NCBI GenBank assembly: GCA_902363835.1
Contig: CABJBM010000031.1
Location: forward strand, 1-64,000
Source of the DNA: Lachnospiraceae bacterium
Lineage (GTDB): Bacteria > Bacillota > Clostridia > Lachnospirales > Lachnospiraceae
Length of the DNA stretch: 64,000 nt
Direction: 5' to 3'
Part shown: positions 24,274 to 31,983 of the stretch, one piece after another
Layout of the letters: each line of letters opens with the position of its first letter
Position numbering within the stretch: position 1 is the first letter of the stretch
Notes under the pieces: generated by a model
What the model saw: the letters and a program-made list of their open reading frames with translations, nothing else
What the model was told of the DNA's origin: nothing
Databases searched by the model: none
Made by a program: the position numbers and the translations under genes

Positions 24274-24987
24274 ATGGATGAGACCATGAGATTGATAGAA
24301 ATGGCTCACGGCGGAGATAAAGCGGCAAGGGATCAGCTTGTAACCGACAATTTCGGGCTGGTTTGGAGCATTGTACGCAGATTTACAGGGCGTGGTTATG
24401 AACCTGAGGATCTATTTCAAATCGGCAGCATTGGCTTAATGAAAGCCATAGACAAATTTGATTTATCCTATGAGGTAAAATTTTCCACTTATGCGGTGCC
24501 CATGATAACAGGAGAGATCAAACGTTTTTTGAGAGATGACGGAATGATCAAGGTCAGCCGGTCCATTAAGGAAATGGGCCTTAAGGTGAAAAACGTCAGA
24601 GAGGAATTGGTGTATCGTCTGGGAAGAGAGCCCACGGTGGAAGAAATTGCCGGAGAAATAGGGGCCAGCAAGGAAGAAGTGGCCGCTTCCATTGAGGCAG
24701 GAGCAGAAGTGGAATCCTTATATAGGTCTGTCAACAAAAATGACGAAAACAGTATTTTACTCATTGATAAAATTGAAGAAGAAAACTCCGCTCAGGAAGA
24801 ACTTTTAAACCGCATGGTGCTTCGGGAGCTTTTAACGGCACTTTCTGACAAGGACCGGGAAATTATTATCAGGCGCTATTATTATAATGAGACTCAAAGC
24901 CAGATCGCGGCAAAGCTGGGAATATCACAGGTTCAGGTTTCCAGGCTGGAAAAAAAGATTTTAAAACAGATGAGGGAAAAAATGTAG
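24274..24987 (+). CDS. sigF: Forespore sigma factor SigF, 237 aa
   Basis: A sigma-70 group 3 factor that starts forespore gene expression. Region 2 contains NFGLVWSIVRRFTGRGYEPEDLFQIGSIGLMKAIDKFD, region 3 PTVEEIAGEIGASKEEV and region 4 ALSDKDREIIIRRYYYNETQSQIAAKLGISQVQVSRLEKKIL. The ATG used has GGGTGA 5-6 nt upstream; a GTG at 24265 is an alternative start three codons earlier. It is followed immediately by a SigF/SigG-type promoter for the spoVA operon. Confidence 0.95.
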   Translation: MDETMRLIEMAHGGDKAARDQLVTDNFGLVWSIVRRFTGRGYEPEDLFQIGSIGLMKAIDKFDLSYEVKFSTYAVPMITGEIKRFLRDDGMIKVSRSIKEMGLKVKNVREELVYRLGREPTVEEIAGEIGASKEEVAASIEAGAEVESLYRSVNKNDENSILLIDKIEEENSAQEELLNRMVLRELLTALSDKDREIIIRRYYYNETQSQIAAKLGISQVQVSRLEKKILKQMREKM

Positions 24988-25016
24988 AATAAAATAATTT
25001 TATACGGCTCATACTA
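24987..25016 (+). promoter_or_regulatory. SigF/SigG-type forespore promoter of the spoVA operon
   Basis: GAATAA (24987-24992) and CATACTA (25010-25016) are 17 bp apart. CATnnTA at -10 with a GnATA-like -35 is the class recognised by SigF and SigG. It overlaps the sigF stop codon and lies 36 nt before the first gene of the operon. Confidence 0.7.
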
Positions 25017-25051
25017 GCTTTGAAAAACCAGAGAAAAGGATGTGAGCACGT

Positions 25052-25213
25052 ATGGAATCCGTAAAACATAAGCTTGTCATGGCGCTTCTTGTGTTATGCC
25101 TGATTGCAGTGGCTGCTGCTATCTGGTATATGATCGCTGTTATGCCGGATGGAGCGGAAAAAGAAGGGACGCTTGTAGAAGCCATTCCGGGATGGGAGAT
25201 GATGGTTTCATGA
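25052..25213 (+). CDS. Small single-pass membrane protein heading the spoVA operon, 53 aa
   Basis: It encodes MESVKHKLVMALLVLCLIAV, AAAIWYMIAV and a short acidic tail ending PGWEMMVS. There is one membrane helix at about 8-30. Its stop overlaps the spoVAA ATG (ATGA), and it lies just behind the forespore promoter, so it is surely co-transcribed with spoVA. I recognise no known family; a role in the SpoVA dipicolinate channel or spore membrane is a guess from context. Confidence 0.7.
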   Translation: MESVKHKLVMALLVLCLIAVAAAIWYMIAVMPDGAEKEGTLVEAIPGWEMMVS

Positions 25214-25836
25214 GCAAGACCGTTTATTTAAATATCAGCCAGATCACAGAGGTCCGGCACAAGGAGATCCAGCTAAAGGATGTGGCTGATATTTATTGCG
25301 ATGATCAGGCCATTATGAATAAGTGCAAGGCCCTTCGCATCAAAACCATCCATCTGGACCGCAACAAGCGGTATATAGAAAGTACTCTGGATGTAATCAA
25401 GAAGCTGATAGAAATGGATTCGACTCTCCAAATCAATAATGTGGGGGAAGTAGACTTTATCATAGACTACCATAAACCAAAGCCCCCTAATTGGGCATGG
25501 CAGTGGGCTAAAACCATTTTTGTCTGCATTGTATGTTTCTGCGGTGCATCCTTTGCCATTATGACCTTTAATAATGATGCCAGTGTTTCGGACGTTTTCA
25601 AGGAAATTTACCGGATCGTCATGAAGCAGGAGTCAAGCGGATTCACGATTTTGGAGGTCAGTTATTCCGTTGGACTGGCTTTGGGAATTGTGGGATTTTT
25701 TAATCATTTCGCAAAATACAAGATTAATACCGATCCAACGCCGCTGGAAGTGGAGATGCGGCTTTACGAAGACAATATCAGTAAGACTCTGATTCAGAAC
25801 GATGGAAGAAAGGAGTCGGATATTGATGTTTCTTAA
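25210..25836 (+). CDS. spoVAA: Stage V sporulation protein AA, 208 aa
   Basis: The N-terminal domain (about 1-95, MSKTVYLNISQITEVRHKEI) has the soluble SpoVAA/YhcN-like fold, followed by two membrane helices (about 103-122 and 150-178). It is part of the SpoVA complex that moves Ca-dipicolinate into the forespore and out in germination. The start overlaps the previous stop; the frame extends upstream but without reason to start there. Confidence 0.9.
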   Translation: MSKTVYLNISQITEVRHKEIQLKDVADIYCDDQAIMNKCKALRIKTIHLDRNKRYIESTLDVIKKLIEMDSTLQINNVGEVDFIIDYHKPKPPNWAWQWAKTIFVCIVCFCGASFAIMTFNNDASVSDVFKEIYRIVMKQESSGFTILEVSYSVGLALGIVGFFNHFAKYKINTDPTPLEVEMRLYEDNISKTLIQNDGRKESDIDVS

Positions 25837-26251
25837 AGAAGTATTTCTTGTTTTTATTGGGCTCAGCGCTGGCGGCATCATAGCAGCCGGCGTTTTTGCT
25901 TTTCTGGCAATTATTGGTGTATTTCCCAGGCTGATTGGAAAAACCCAGACAAAAAAGCATATTTTGCTTTACGAATCATTTATCATTCTTGGAGGAATCC
26001 TTGGGAATATATCGGATATTTATGAAATTCCCATAGGATTTGGAGGGAATTTAGCCCTTGGAATATACGGGCTGTCAGCGGGAATCTTTGTGGGTACCCT
26101 TGTCATGTCCCTGGCGGAGACGTTAAAAGCGCTGCCGGTAATCAGCCGAAGGATTCATCTTGCCGTTGGACTGCAGTATTTGATCCTTTCTATCGGCCTT
26201 GGCAAATTGATCGGCTCCCTGATCTATTTTACAAGTAATCTTGGACAATGA
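25826..26251 (+). CDS. spoVAB: Stage V sporulation protein AB, 141 aa
   Basis: A four-helix membrane protein with the SpoVAB signature GLSAGGIIAAGVFAFLAIIGVFPRL near the N-terminus and LGIYGLSAGIFVGTLVMSLAETLKALPV in the centre. The start overlaps the end of spoVAA by 11 nt, with AAGGAG upstream of the ATG. Confidence 0.92.
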   Translation: MFLKEVFLVFIGLSAGGIIAAGVFAFLAIIGVFPRLIGKTQTKKHILLYESFIILGGILGNISDIYEIPIGFGGNLALGIYGLSAGIFVGTLVMSLAETLKALPVISRRIHLAVGLQYLILSIGLGKLIGSLIYFTSNLGQ

Positions 26252-26285
26252 CAGGACGCAGAGGATTTATAAAAAGGAGGAAATC

Positions 26286-26738
26286 ATGGAAATAAACAAA
26301 AAAGCATATGAGGCTTATGTGAAAGAGGTGACTCCGGTACACAAAAGGTGGCCGGGAATTATAAAGGCTTTTCTGGTAGGTGGGATTATATGTACCCTTG
26401 GTCAGGTTACTACAACTTTATTCATGAATGGAGGCCTGGAAAAGGAAGCTGCCTCTGCCTGGACAACTCTGGTTCTGATTGCAGCCAGCGTTATCTTAAC
26501 CGGGTTTAATATTTATCCTAAAATTGTAAAATTTGGCGGAGCAGGGGCACTGGTGCCCATCACGGGATTTGCCAATTCCGTTGTTGCCCCGGCTGTGGAA
26601 TTTAAGGCAGAAGGCCAGGTGTTCGGAATCGGCTGCAAAATATTTACCATTGCCGGTCCTGTCATATTATACGGGATATTAAGCTCCTGGATCCTTGGGA
26701 TCATCGCCTATGTGATAAAGGCTTTTGGCATGCTGTAG
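26286..26738 (+). CDS. spoVAC: Stage V sporulation protein AC, 150 aa
   Basis: This hydrophobic protein is the mechanosensitive core subunit of the SpoVA channel in known spore formers. KRWPGIIKAFLVGGIICTLGQ opens the first helix, and FGGAGALVPITGFANSVVAPAVEFKAEG is the conserved loop shared with SpoVAE. AAAGGAGG precedes the ATG. Confidence 0.95.
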   Translation: MEINKKAYEAYVKEVTPVHKRWPGIIKAFLVGGIICTLGQVTTTLFMNGGLEKEAASAWTTLVLIAASVILTGFNIYPKIVKFGGAGALVPITGFANSVVAPAVEFKAEGQVFGIGCKIFTIAGPVILYGILSSWILGIIAYVIKAFGML

Positions 26739-26770
26739 GAATGAACCGGTCAGAGAAATGGAGAGAGAAA

Positions 26771-27790
26771 ATGCAGATAGGAAAAGCGAGTATTAAATTT
26801 GAAGAACCTCCGATTATTGAAAGCATGGCTTCCATAGTCGGTAAAAAAGAAGGGGAAGGTCCTCTGGGAAAATTGTTTGATGTGGTGGAGCAGGATGACA
26901 TGTTCGGAGCGGACACATGGGAAAAGGCGGAAAGCGCCCTCCAGAAGCAGACCGCTGATCTGGCAATTGAAAAAGGGGATATCCGGAAAAAGGACATCCG
27001 CTATTTGTTTGCAGGAGATTTGCTGGGCCAGCTGATCGCCACTTCCTTTGGAACCGTGGATTTGGAAATCCCCTTATTTGGCTTGTTTGGAGCATGCTCC
27101 ACCATGGGAGAGGCTTTGAATCTGGGGGCAATGACAATTGCAGGCGGCTATGCGGATAAGGTCATGGCAATGGCTTCCAGCCATTTTGCAACAGCTGAAA
27201 AGCAGTTCCGTTTTCCGTTGGGATATGGAAACCAGAGACCGTTTTCTGCCTCGTGGACTGTTACCGGCTGCGGTGCGGTGATACTCACCAAGCACAGGAA
27301 AGAAGGGATTGCTGCCGTCACCGGAATTACAACCGGACGCATGGTGGACATGGGCATTAAGGACTCCATGAATATGGGAGCAGCAATGGCTCCTGCCGCC
27401 TTCCACACCATTCAGCAAAACTTTGATGATTTTCAGGTGGATGAGTCTTATTACGATAAAATCATTACAGGAGATTTAGGTCACATCGGCCGTTCGATTC
27501 TCCTTGATTTTATGAAAAATAAAGGGCATGACCTGGAAAATGTGCTTACGGATTGCGGAATTGAGATATTTAACAGCGAAGAACAGGATACTCATGCAGG
27601 AGGAAGCGGCTGCGGCTGTGCGGCTTCCACTCTCTGCTCCTATATACTCCCTAAAGTACAAAGCGGTACATGGAAACGTGTCCTGTTTGTTCCCACAGGA
27701 GCGCTCCTTTCCACAGTGAGCTTTAATGAAGGTGAGACAATCCCGGGTATTGCTCACGCAGTTGTGATTGAAAATATTGGAAACCTATAG
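26771..27790 (+). CDS. spoVAD: Stage V sporulation protein AD, 339 aa
   Basis: SpoVAD has a thiolase/KAS-III-like fold without enzyme activity and binds dipicolinic acid. The stretch GLFGACSTMGEALNLGAMTIAGGYADKVMAMASSH corresponds to the thiolase core, and SWTVTGCGAVIL, LGHIGRSILLDFM and HAGGSGCGCAAS are family hallmarks. The ATG used follows GGAGAGA and gives the usual MQIGKASIKFE start; an in-frame ATG 30 nt upstream (26741) is possible but has a poor site. Confidence 0.94.
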   Translation: MQIGKASIKFEEPPIIESMASIVGKKEGEGPLGKLFDVVEQDDMFGADTWEKAESALQKQTADLAIEKGDIRKKDIRYLFAGDLLGQLIATSFGTVDLEIPLFGLFGACSTMGEALNLGAMTIAGGYADKVMAMASSHFATAEKQFRFPLGYGNQRPFSASWTVTGCGAVILTKHRKEGIAAVTGITTGRMVDMGIKDSMNMGAAMAPAAFHTIQQNFDDFQVDESYYDKIITGDLGHIGRSILLDFMKNKGHDLENVLTDCGIEIFNSEEQDTHAGGSGCGCAASTLCSYILPKVQSGTWKRVLFVPTGALLSTVSFNEGETIPGIAHAVVIENIGNL

Positions 27791-27831
27791 CCATACAGAA
27801 CACACAGCCAGTAAAAAGAAAGGAGACAGCC

Positions 27832-28188
27832 ATGGAATATGTGAAAGCATTTGTAGTAGGAGGATTGATCTGCGTTCTGGTGCAGATATTAATGGATAAT
27901 ACAAAATTAATGCCAGGCCGCATCATGGTCCTTCTGGTGGTGACCGGAAGCATTCTCGGGGCAATTGGGATCTATCAGCCCTTTGCCGATTGGGCAGGAG
28001 CCGGAGCTACGGTTCCCCTTCTGGGCTTTGGAAACACCTTATGGAAGGGCGTTTCGAAGAGTATGGGAGAGGATGGATTCTTAGGTATTTTTAAAGGGGG
28101 ATTTACTGCAAGCGCTGTAGGAATCTCCGGAGCATTGATTTTTGGATATCTGGGATCCATTGTGTTTAAACCCAAGATGAAGAGCTGA
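27832..28188 (+). CDS. spoVAE: Stage V sporulation protein AE, 118 aa
   Basis: This is the short SpoVAEb type: MEYVKAFVVGGLICVLVQIL, GRIMVLLVVTGSILGAIGIY and the conserved WAGAGATVPLLGFGNTLWKG loop. It has three to four membrane helices and is paralogous to SpoVAC. AAAGGAG precedes the ATG. It is the last gene of the operon; SpoVAEa and SpoVAF are not present here. Confidence 0.94.
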   Translation: MEYVKAFVVGGLICVLVQILMDNTKLMPGRIMVLLVVTGSILGAIGIYQPFADWAGAGATVPLLGFGNTLWKGVSKSMGEDGFLGIFKGGFTASAVGISGALIFGYLGSIVFKPKMKS

Positions 28189-28228
28189 TTCGTTTGGGAT
28201 AGGAAGAAAAGAAGAGCAGTTGTTTAAA

Positions 28229-28276
28229 GGGTGCCTCAAAAGTCAGATTAACTTTTGAGGCACCCTCGTGTTTTTT
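28229..28276. terminator. Terminator of the spoVA operon (convergent with the PBP gene)
   Basis: GGGTGCCTCAAAAGT and ACTTTTGAGGCACCC form a perfect 15-bp stem with a 7-nt loop, followed by TCGTG and TTTTTT. Confidence 0.8.
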
Positions 28277-30926
28277 AATAGCCTCCCCAAGGTGGAATCT
28301 GGGTTGTGCCTCCGGGATTCTGAGGCGTATATCCAGGTCCGTATTGCTGGGGGATTCCGCCGGGTGAATGAAAATCATCTCCAGGAGGTAGGATAATGGA
28401 GTTGGCGGAATGGATGGTACAGTACCCAGGCATAGCGTATTTGGAATCATCCGTTGCCCCTTCCTCTCCCGCAGGAAGTGCCATGAATATGGCGGTGGTC
28501 CGGTCAGGGCAATAAGGTGTGGGCAGACGGTGGGATACGGAGCAGACCGTAGCGCGTACGTGATTGTTGCATACGTCGGCGGGAACCGTGCCCTTTGCAA
28601 AATATTCGGTGTAAACCGCATTTCCCCTGGGGTCGTTGGTGCAGACTCCGGAGATTGCCAGCTTGCCGGATTTCCGGCAGATCTGGGCGGTTTCTATGCT
28701 GTCTGGTGCCGGGAAACCAGGATCAGACATTCCTTCATGGACTCTGGTCATGATCTTCCGCCAGATGGCCTTGTGAAAGGAGGTTCCTCCATTTTGTTTC
28801 GTAAGTTTCTGGTTGTCATCGCAGCCGGCCCAGATACCTGCCGTATAATAGGGGCTATAGCCTACAAACCAGATATCATTGTTTGCAGTAGTGGTACCGC
28901 TTTTTCCTGCTGCCGACATGCCTGGAATACGAGCGGATGCGCTGGTGGAACTGGGGCCTGCGCTTGAAAATTTCCTGCCGCTTTCCATGGAACCGGCCAT
29001 GGCATCGGTTAAAAGGAATGCGGTGGAATCCTTTAATACCCGGTGGGTTTCCGGTGTGTTGTCAATTAACACCTTGCCGTCATGATCCAGAATTCTGGTA
29101 AAGAATATGGGCTTTTTGTAAACGCCTCCGTTGGCTATGGTGGCAAAGGCACCGGTCAGTTCCAAATTGGAAACGCCGGTGGTGATTCCTCCAAGGGCGA
29201 GGGCCGGGTTATAATCAGTATCAGTTAAAGAGGTAATGCCGAAATTTTTGGCATATTCCACGCCAAGCTGAGGAGTCACGGTTTCCATGAGGCAGCGGAC
29301 CGCTACGATGTTCATGGAATAGATGATTCCGTCACGTATGCTGGAGTAGCCTTGATAGCCGGAGCTGTACCAGTTGGAAAAGGTCTTATTGCCTATTGTA
29401 TAAACAGAATCATAATAAACAGTTCCAAGAGTGGCTCCGCAGGTGTCCATGGCAGGCGCAAAGGCTGTCAGGATCTTAAATGTGGACCCTGGCTGGCGGA
29501 ATGTGTTGCTGGCCCGGTTTAAGGTCAGACTGGCGGTTTTTTGTCCCCGCCCGCCGCTTATGGCCTTTACTTCCCCTGTTTTCTGGTCCATGAGGACAAA
29601 GGAAGCCTGGGGCTGCAGCGTCTTATGAAGACTTTCTCCCAAAATGGTATCCCCTTCTTTTAACAGGTAAGCCTTGTATCCGTCTACATCGGCCTGGACT
29701 GCTTCTTCGGAATTATATAAGCCGTCATATCCCGAATCCCCGTTTTCCCTGTGGTAACGTTTGATGTTTTCCTGAGAGTAGTGGGTGGTTGTTCCATCCT
29801 TGTGGGTAACGGAAAGTCTGTATTCTATGGAATATCTGGCAGCGGAATAGTTTTCAGGATTGTTGATTTCCTCATCAACAATGGTCTGGAACTTGGGATC
29901 CTGGGTGGTATAAATGGAAAGACCGCCGCTGTAAAGTAAGTTGTGGGCCTGAGTGTCCGTATATCCCAGCTGTTCCTTCATTGCTTTTTTGACCTGCTCC
30001 ACCAGTTCATCAGTAAAATAGCTGTATGGGGAAGAGGTTTCCTTTGTAGCGGTGTCCACATTCTGGATTCTGGAATAGACATCGTCAGACAGGGCTTCGT
30101 CCTCTTCGGACTTTGTAATATATCCCTGATCAAGCATGTACTGGAGAATTACCTTTTGCTTGTCCGAATTAGCCTTTTGACCTGCAATGGGGTTGAACCT
30201 CGATGGGTTCTGGGTGATTCCTGCAAGAACCGCGCATTCCGATAAGGTCAGATCTGATACATCCTTATTGAAATATCTCCTTGCGGCCACCTTCACTCCC
30301 AGGGAATTGTTTCCCAGGTTAATGGTATTTAAGTAATTGGTTATGATCTGTTCCTTGGACATAGCTCCATCCAGCTTGACAGCCAAAAACCATTCCTGTA
30401 ATTTTCTCTCCAGCCGTTCCCCGAAGCTTTTTTCCATACCGCCGCCGAAAACGCTGTTTTTTATCAGCTGCTGGGTAATGGTACTTCCTCCGCCTGCAGT
30501 GGAATCGCCTGTCAGAACGCCTTTAACCGCACGCATAATGGAACGCAGATCAATTCCATTGTGATCCCAGAACCGGGAATCTTCATAGGAAACAAAAGCA
30601 TTGATGAGATTCCCAGGAAGCTCCTCATAGGTGGCTTCCTCCCGGTTGGAACCTGCGGTTACAAGGGTTTCAGTGACATTGCCCGCGCTGTCATAGACCG
30701 TTGTTGCATATTCGTTGGGCACAATGGTTGCGATATCTACGTCAGGAGCATTGTCTATGATACCTTTTACCATGCCAAAACAGATGCTGGCAGCAACAAT
30801 GCTGCCAAATAAGCACAGCACAAATAAACTCTTTAAAAAGGCAAGAAAGACCTTGGTGGTGTATTTCCTTGCTTTTGAATTGGCATATCTGATTTTTTTC
30901 TCTGTCGATTGTTTGCCGTAATTCAT
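28275..30926 (-). CDS. Class A penicillin-binding protein (PBP1A-like), 883 aa
   Basis: A bifunctional peptidoglycan polymerase and cross-linker. The cytoplasmic tail is basic, with one membrane helix at about 29-55. The GT51 domain (about 95-270) has SYEDSRFWDHNGID with the catalytic Glu, GGGSTITQQLIKN and NYLNTINLGNNSLGV. The transpeptidase has the nucleophile in PGSTFKIL (Ser about 481), SMN in IIYSMNIVA and KSGTT near 672. The tail after about 780 is Pro/Gly-rich. It faces out of the membrane. AGGAGG precedes the ATG, and a SigA promoter lies about 25 nt further up. Confidence 0.94.
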   Translation of the reverse strand: MNYGKQSTEKKIRYANSKARKYTTKVFLAFLKSLFVLCLFGSIVAASICFGMVKGIIDNAPDVDIATIVPNEYATTVYDSAGNVTETLVTAGSNREEATYEELPGNLINAFVSYEDSRFWDHNGIDLRSIMRAVKGVLTGDSTAGGGSTITQQLIKNSVFGGGMEKSFGERLERKLQEWFLAVKLDGAMSKEQIITNYLNTINLGNNSLGVKVAARRYFNKDVSDLTLSECAVLAGITQNPSRFNPIAGQKANSDKQKVILQYMLDQGYITKSEEDEALSDDVYSRIQNVDTATKETSSPYSYFTDELVEQVKKAMKEQLGYTDTQAHNLLYSGGLSIYTTQDPKFQTIVDEEINNPENYSAARYSIEYRLSVTHKDGTTTHYSQENIKRYHRENGDSGYDGLYNSEEAVQADVDGYKAYLLKEGDTILGESLHKTLQPQASFVLMDQKTGEVKAISGGRGQKTASLTLNRASNTFRQPGSTFKILTAFAPAMDTCGATLGTVYYDSVYTIGNKTFSNWYSSGYQGYSSIRDGIIYSMNIVAVRCLMETVTPQLGVEYAKNFGITSLTDTDYNPALALGGITTGVSNLELTGAFATIANGGVYKKPIFFTRILDHDGKVLIDNTPETHRVLKDSTAFLLTDAMAGSMESGRKFSSAGPSSTSASARIPGMSAAGKSGTTTANNDIWFVGYSPYYTAGIWAGCDDNQKLTKQNGGTSFHKAIWRKIMTRVHEGMSDPGFPAPDSIETAQICRKSGKLAISGVCTNDPRGNAVYTEYFAKGTVPADVCNNHVRATVCSVSHRLPTPYCPDRTTAIFMALPAGEEGATDDSKYAMPGYCTIHSANSIILPPGDDFHSPGGIPQQYGPGYTPQNPGGTTQIPPWGGY

Positions 30927-30948
30927 AGGAAACCTCCTTTACCGGTTC

Positions 30949-30977
30949 ATTATACCAAAAATTGTCGTACAATTCAA
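30949..30977 (-). promoter_or_regulatory. SigA-type promoter of the PBP gene
   Basis: On the minus strand TTGAAT and TATAAT are spaced by 17 bp, 23 nt before the ATG. Confidence 0.75.
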
Positions 30978-31022
30978 CACTTACCATTTTTGGAGATAAT
31001 CAGACAAAATATACATGAAAGC

Positions 31023-31051
31023 TTGCCTGGGCCCGGACTTTTGGCTATAAT
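31023..31051 (+). promoter_or_regulatory. SigA-type promoter of the YigZ-family gene
   Basis: TTGCCT and TATAAT are spaced by exactly 17 bp, about 38 nt before the start codon. Confidence 0.7.
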
Positions 31052-31088
31052 AAAGGGAATCGGTTAAAAAGAAGGAATGAGGAAGTTT

Positions 31089-31745
31089 ATGAGAAAGGCT
31101 TACAGGATTTTGTATCAGGGCGGCACAGGAGAGATTACGGAGAAAAAGTCCCGGTTCATTGCTAATTTAAAGCCTGTGGAAACAGAGGAAGAAGCCCAGG
31201 CTTTTATTGAGGAAACAAGAAAAAGGTATTGGGATGCAAGGCATAACTGCTACGCCTGGATTATAGGAAGGGGCGGGGAGGAAAAGCGTTTAAGCGATGA
31301 CGGAGAGCCAAGCCAGACGGCAGGAAAACCCATGATGGATGTTCTGGAAGGCGAAAGGCTTGTAAACCTCTGCGCAGTGGTGACCCGGTACTTTGGAGGA
31401 ACGCTTCTTGGCACAGGAGGCCTGGTAAGAGCCTATTCCAAGGCTGTGCAGGAAGGGCTTAAAGCCTGTGTGCCTTTGACCGCGGAACCAGCGGTAAAGC
31501 TTTCTGTTACTACAGATTATAACGGCATTGGAAAGATCCAGTATCTTCTGGGACAGCGGGAGATTACGACCCTTGGCATTGAATATACGGACCGGGTGGA
31601 GCTTACCGCCCTGGTTCCTGATGAGGCTTTGGATAAACTTCGGGCTGATATTACAGAAGCGACCAACGGGAGGGCAGTATTCCTTTTGTCAGGAGAGGTT
31701 TATTACGGCATTTTTAATAAAGAAGTGGTTTTATTCCCTGGCTGA
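31089..31745 (+). CDS. YigZ/IMPACT family protein, 218 aa
   Basis: An N-terminal UPF0029/IMPACT domain (about 15-125) shows KKSRFIANLKPVETEEEAQA, DARHNCYAWIIG, SDDGEPSQTAGKPMMDVL and TRYFGGTLLGTGGLVRAYSKA; a DUF1949 domain follows. Bacterial members are thought to act near the ribosome or in stress, but no reaction is established. The ATG used follows GAGGA by about 5 nt; an ATG four codons upstream is too close to its AAGGA. A hairpin terminator follows. Confidence 0.9.
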   Translation: MRKAYRILYQGGTGEITEKKSRFIANLKPVETEEEAQAFIEETRKRYWDARHNCYAWIIGRGGEEKRLSDDGEPSQTAGKPMMDVLEGERLVNLCAVVTRYFGGTLLGTGGLVRAYSKAVQEGLKACVPLTAEPAVKLSVTTDYNGIGKIQYLLGQREITTLGIEYTDRVELTALVPDEALDKLRADITEATNGRAVFLLSGEVYYGIFNKEVVLFPG

Positions 31746-31840
31746 GAAATAGAAGGATAAAAAAATGTCGAAAAAACAAGAAAAAATCTTGCAATATAAA
31801 ACATAGGATGATATACTGAATAATTGTGATAATGTAAATG

Positions 31841-31872
31841 AAACTAAGGGCGGATCTGGTCCTTAGTTTTTT
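31841..31872 (+). terminator. Terminator after the YigZ-family gene
   Basis: AAACTAAGG and CCTTAGTTT form a 9-bp stem with an 11-nt loop, followed by TTT. Confidence 0.7.
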
Positions 31873-31983
31873 ATGATATGGGAACAAGATTGCCTGTATT
31901 ATAAAAAAGTACTTTGGCTGGTATACCTTTTGGATGGCCGGGGTACATTCTTTGTTTAAAGAAGGGAAAGAAGAGTACATTTT

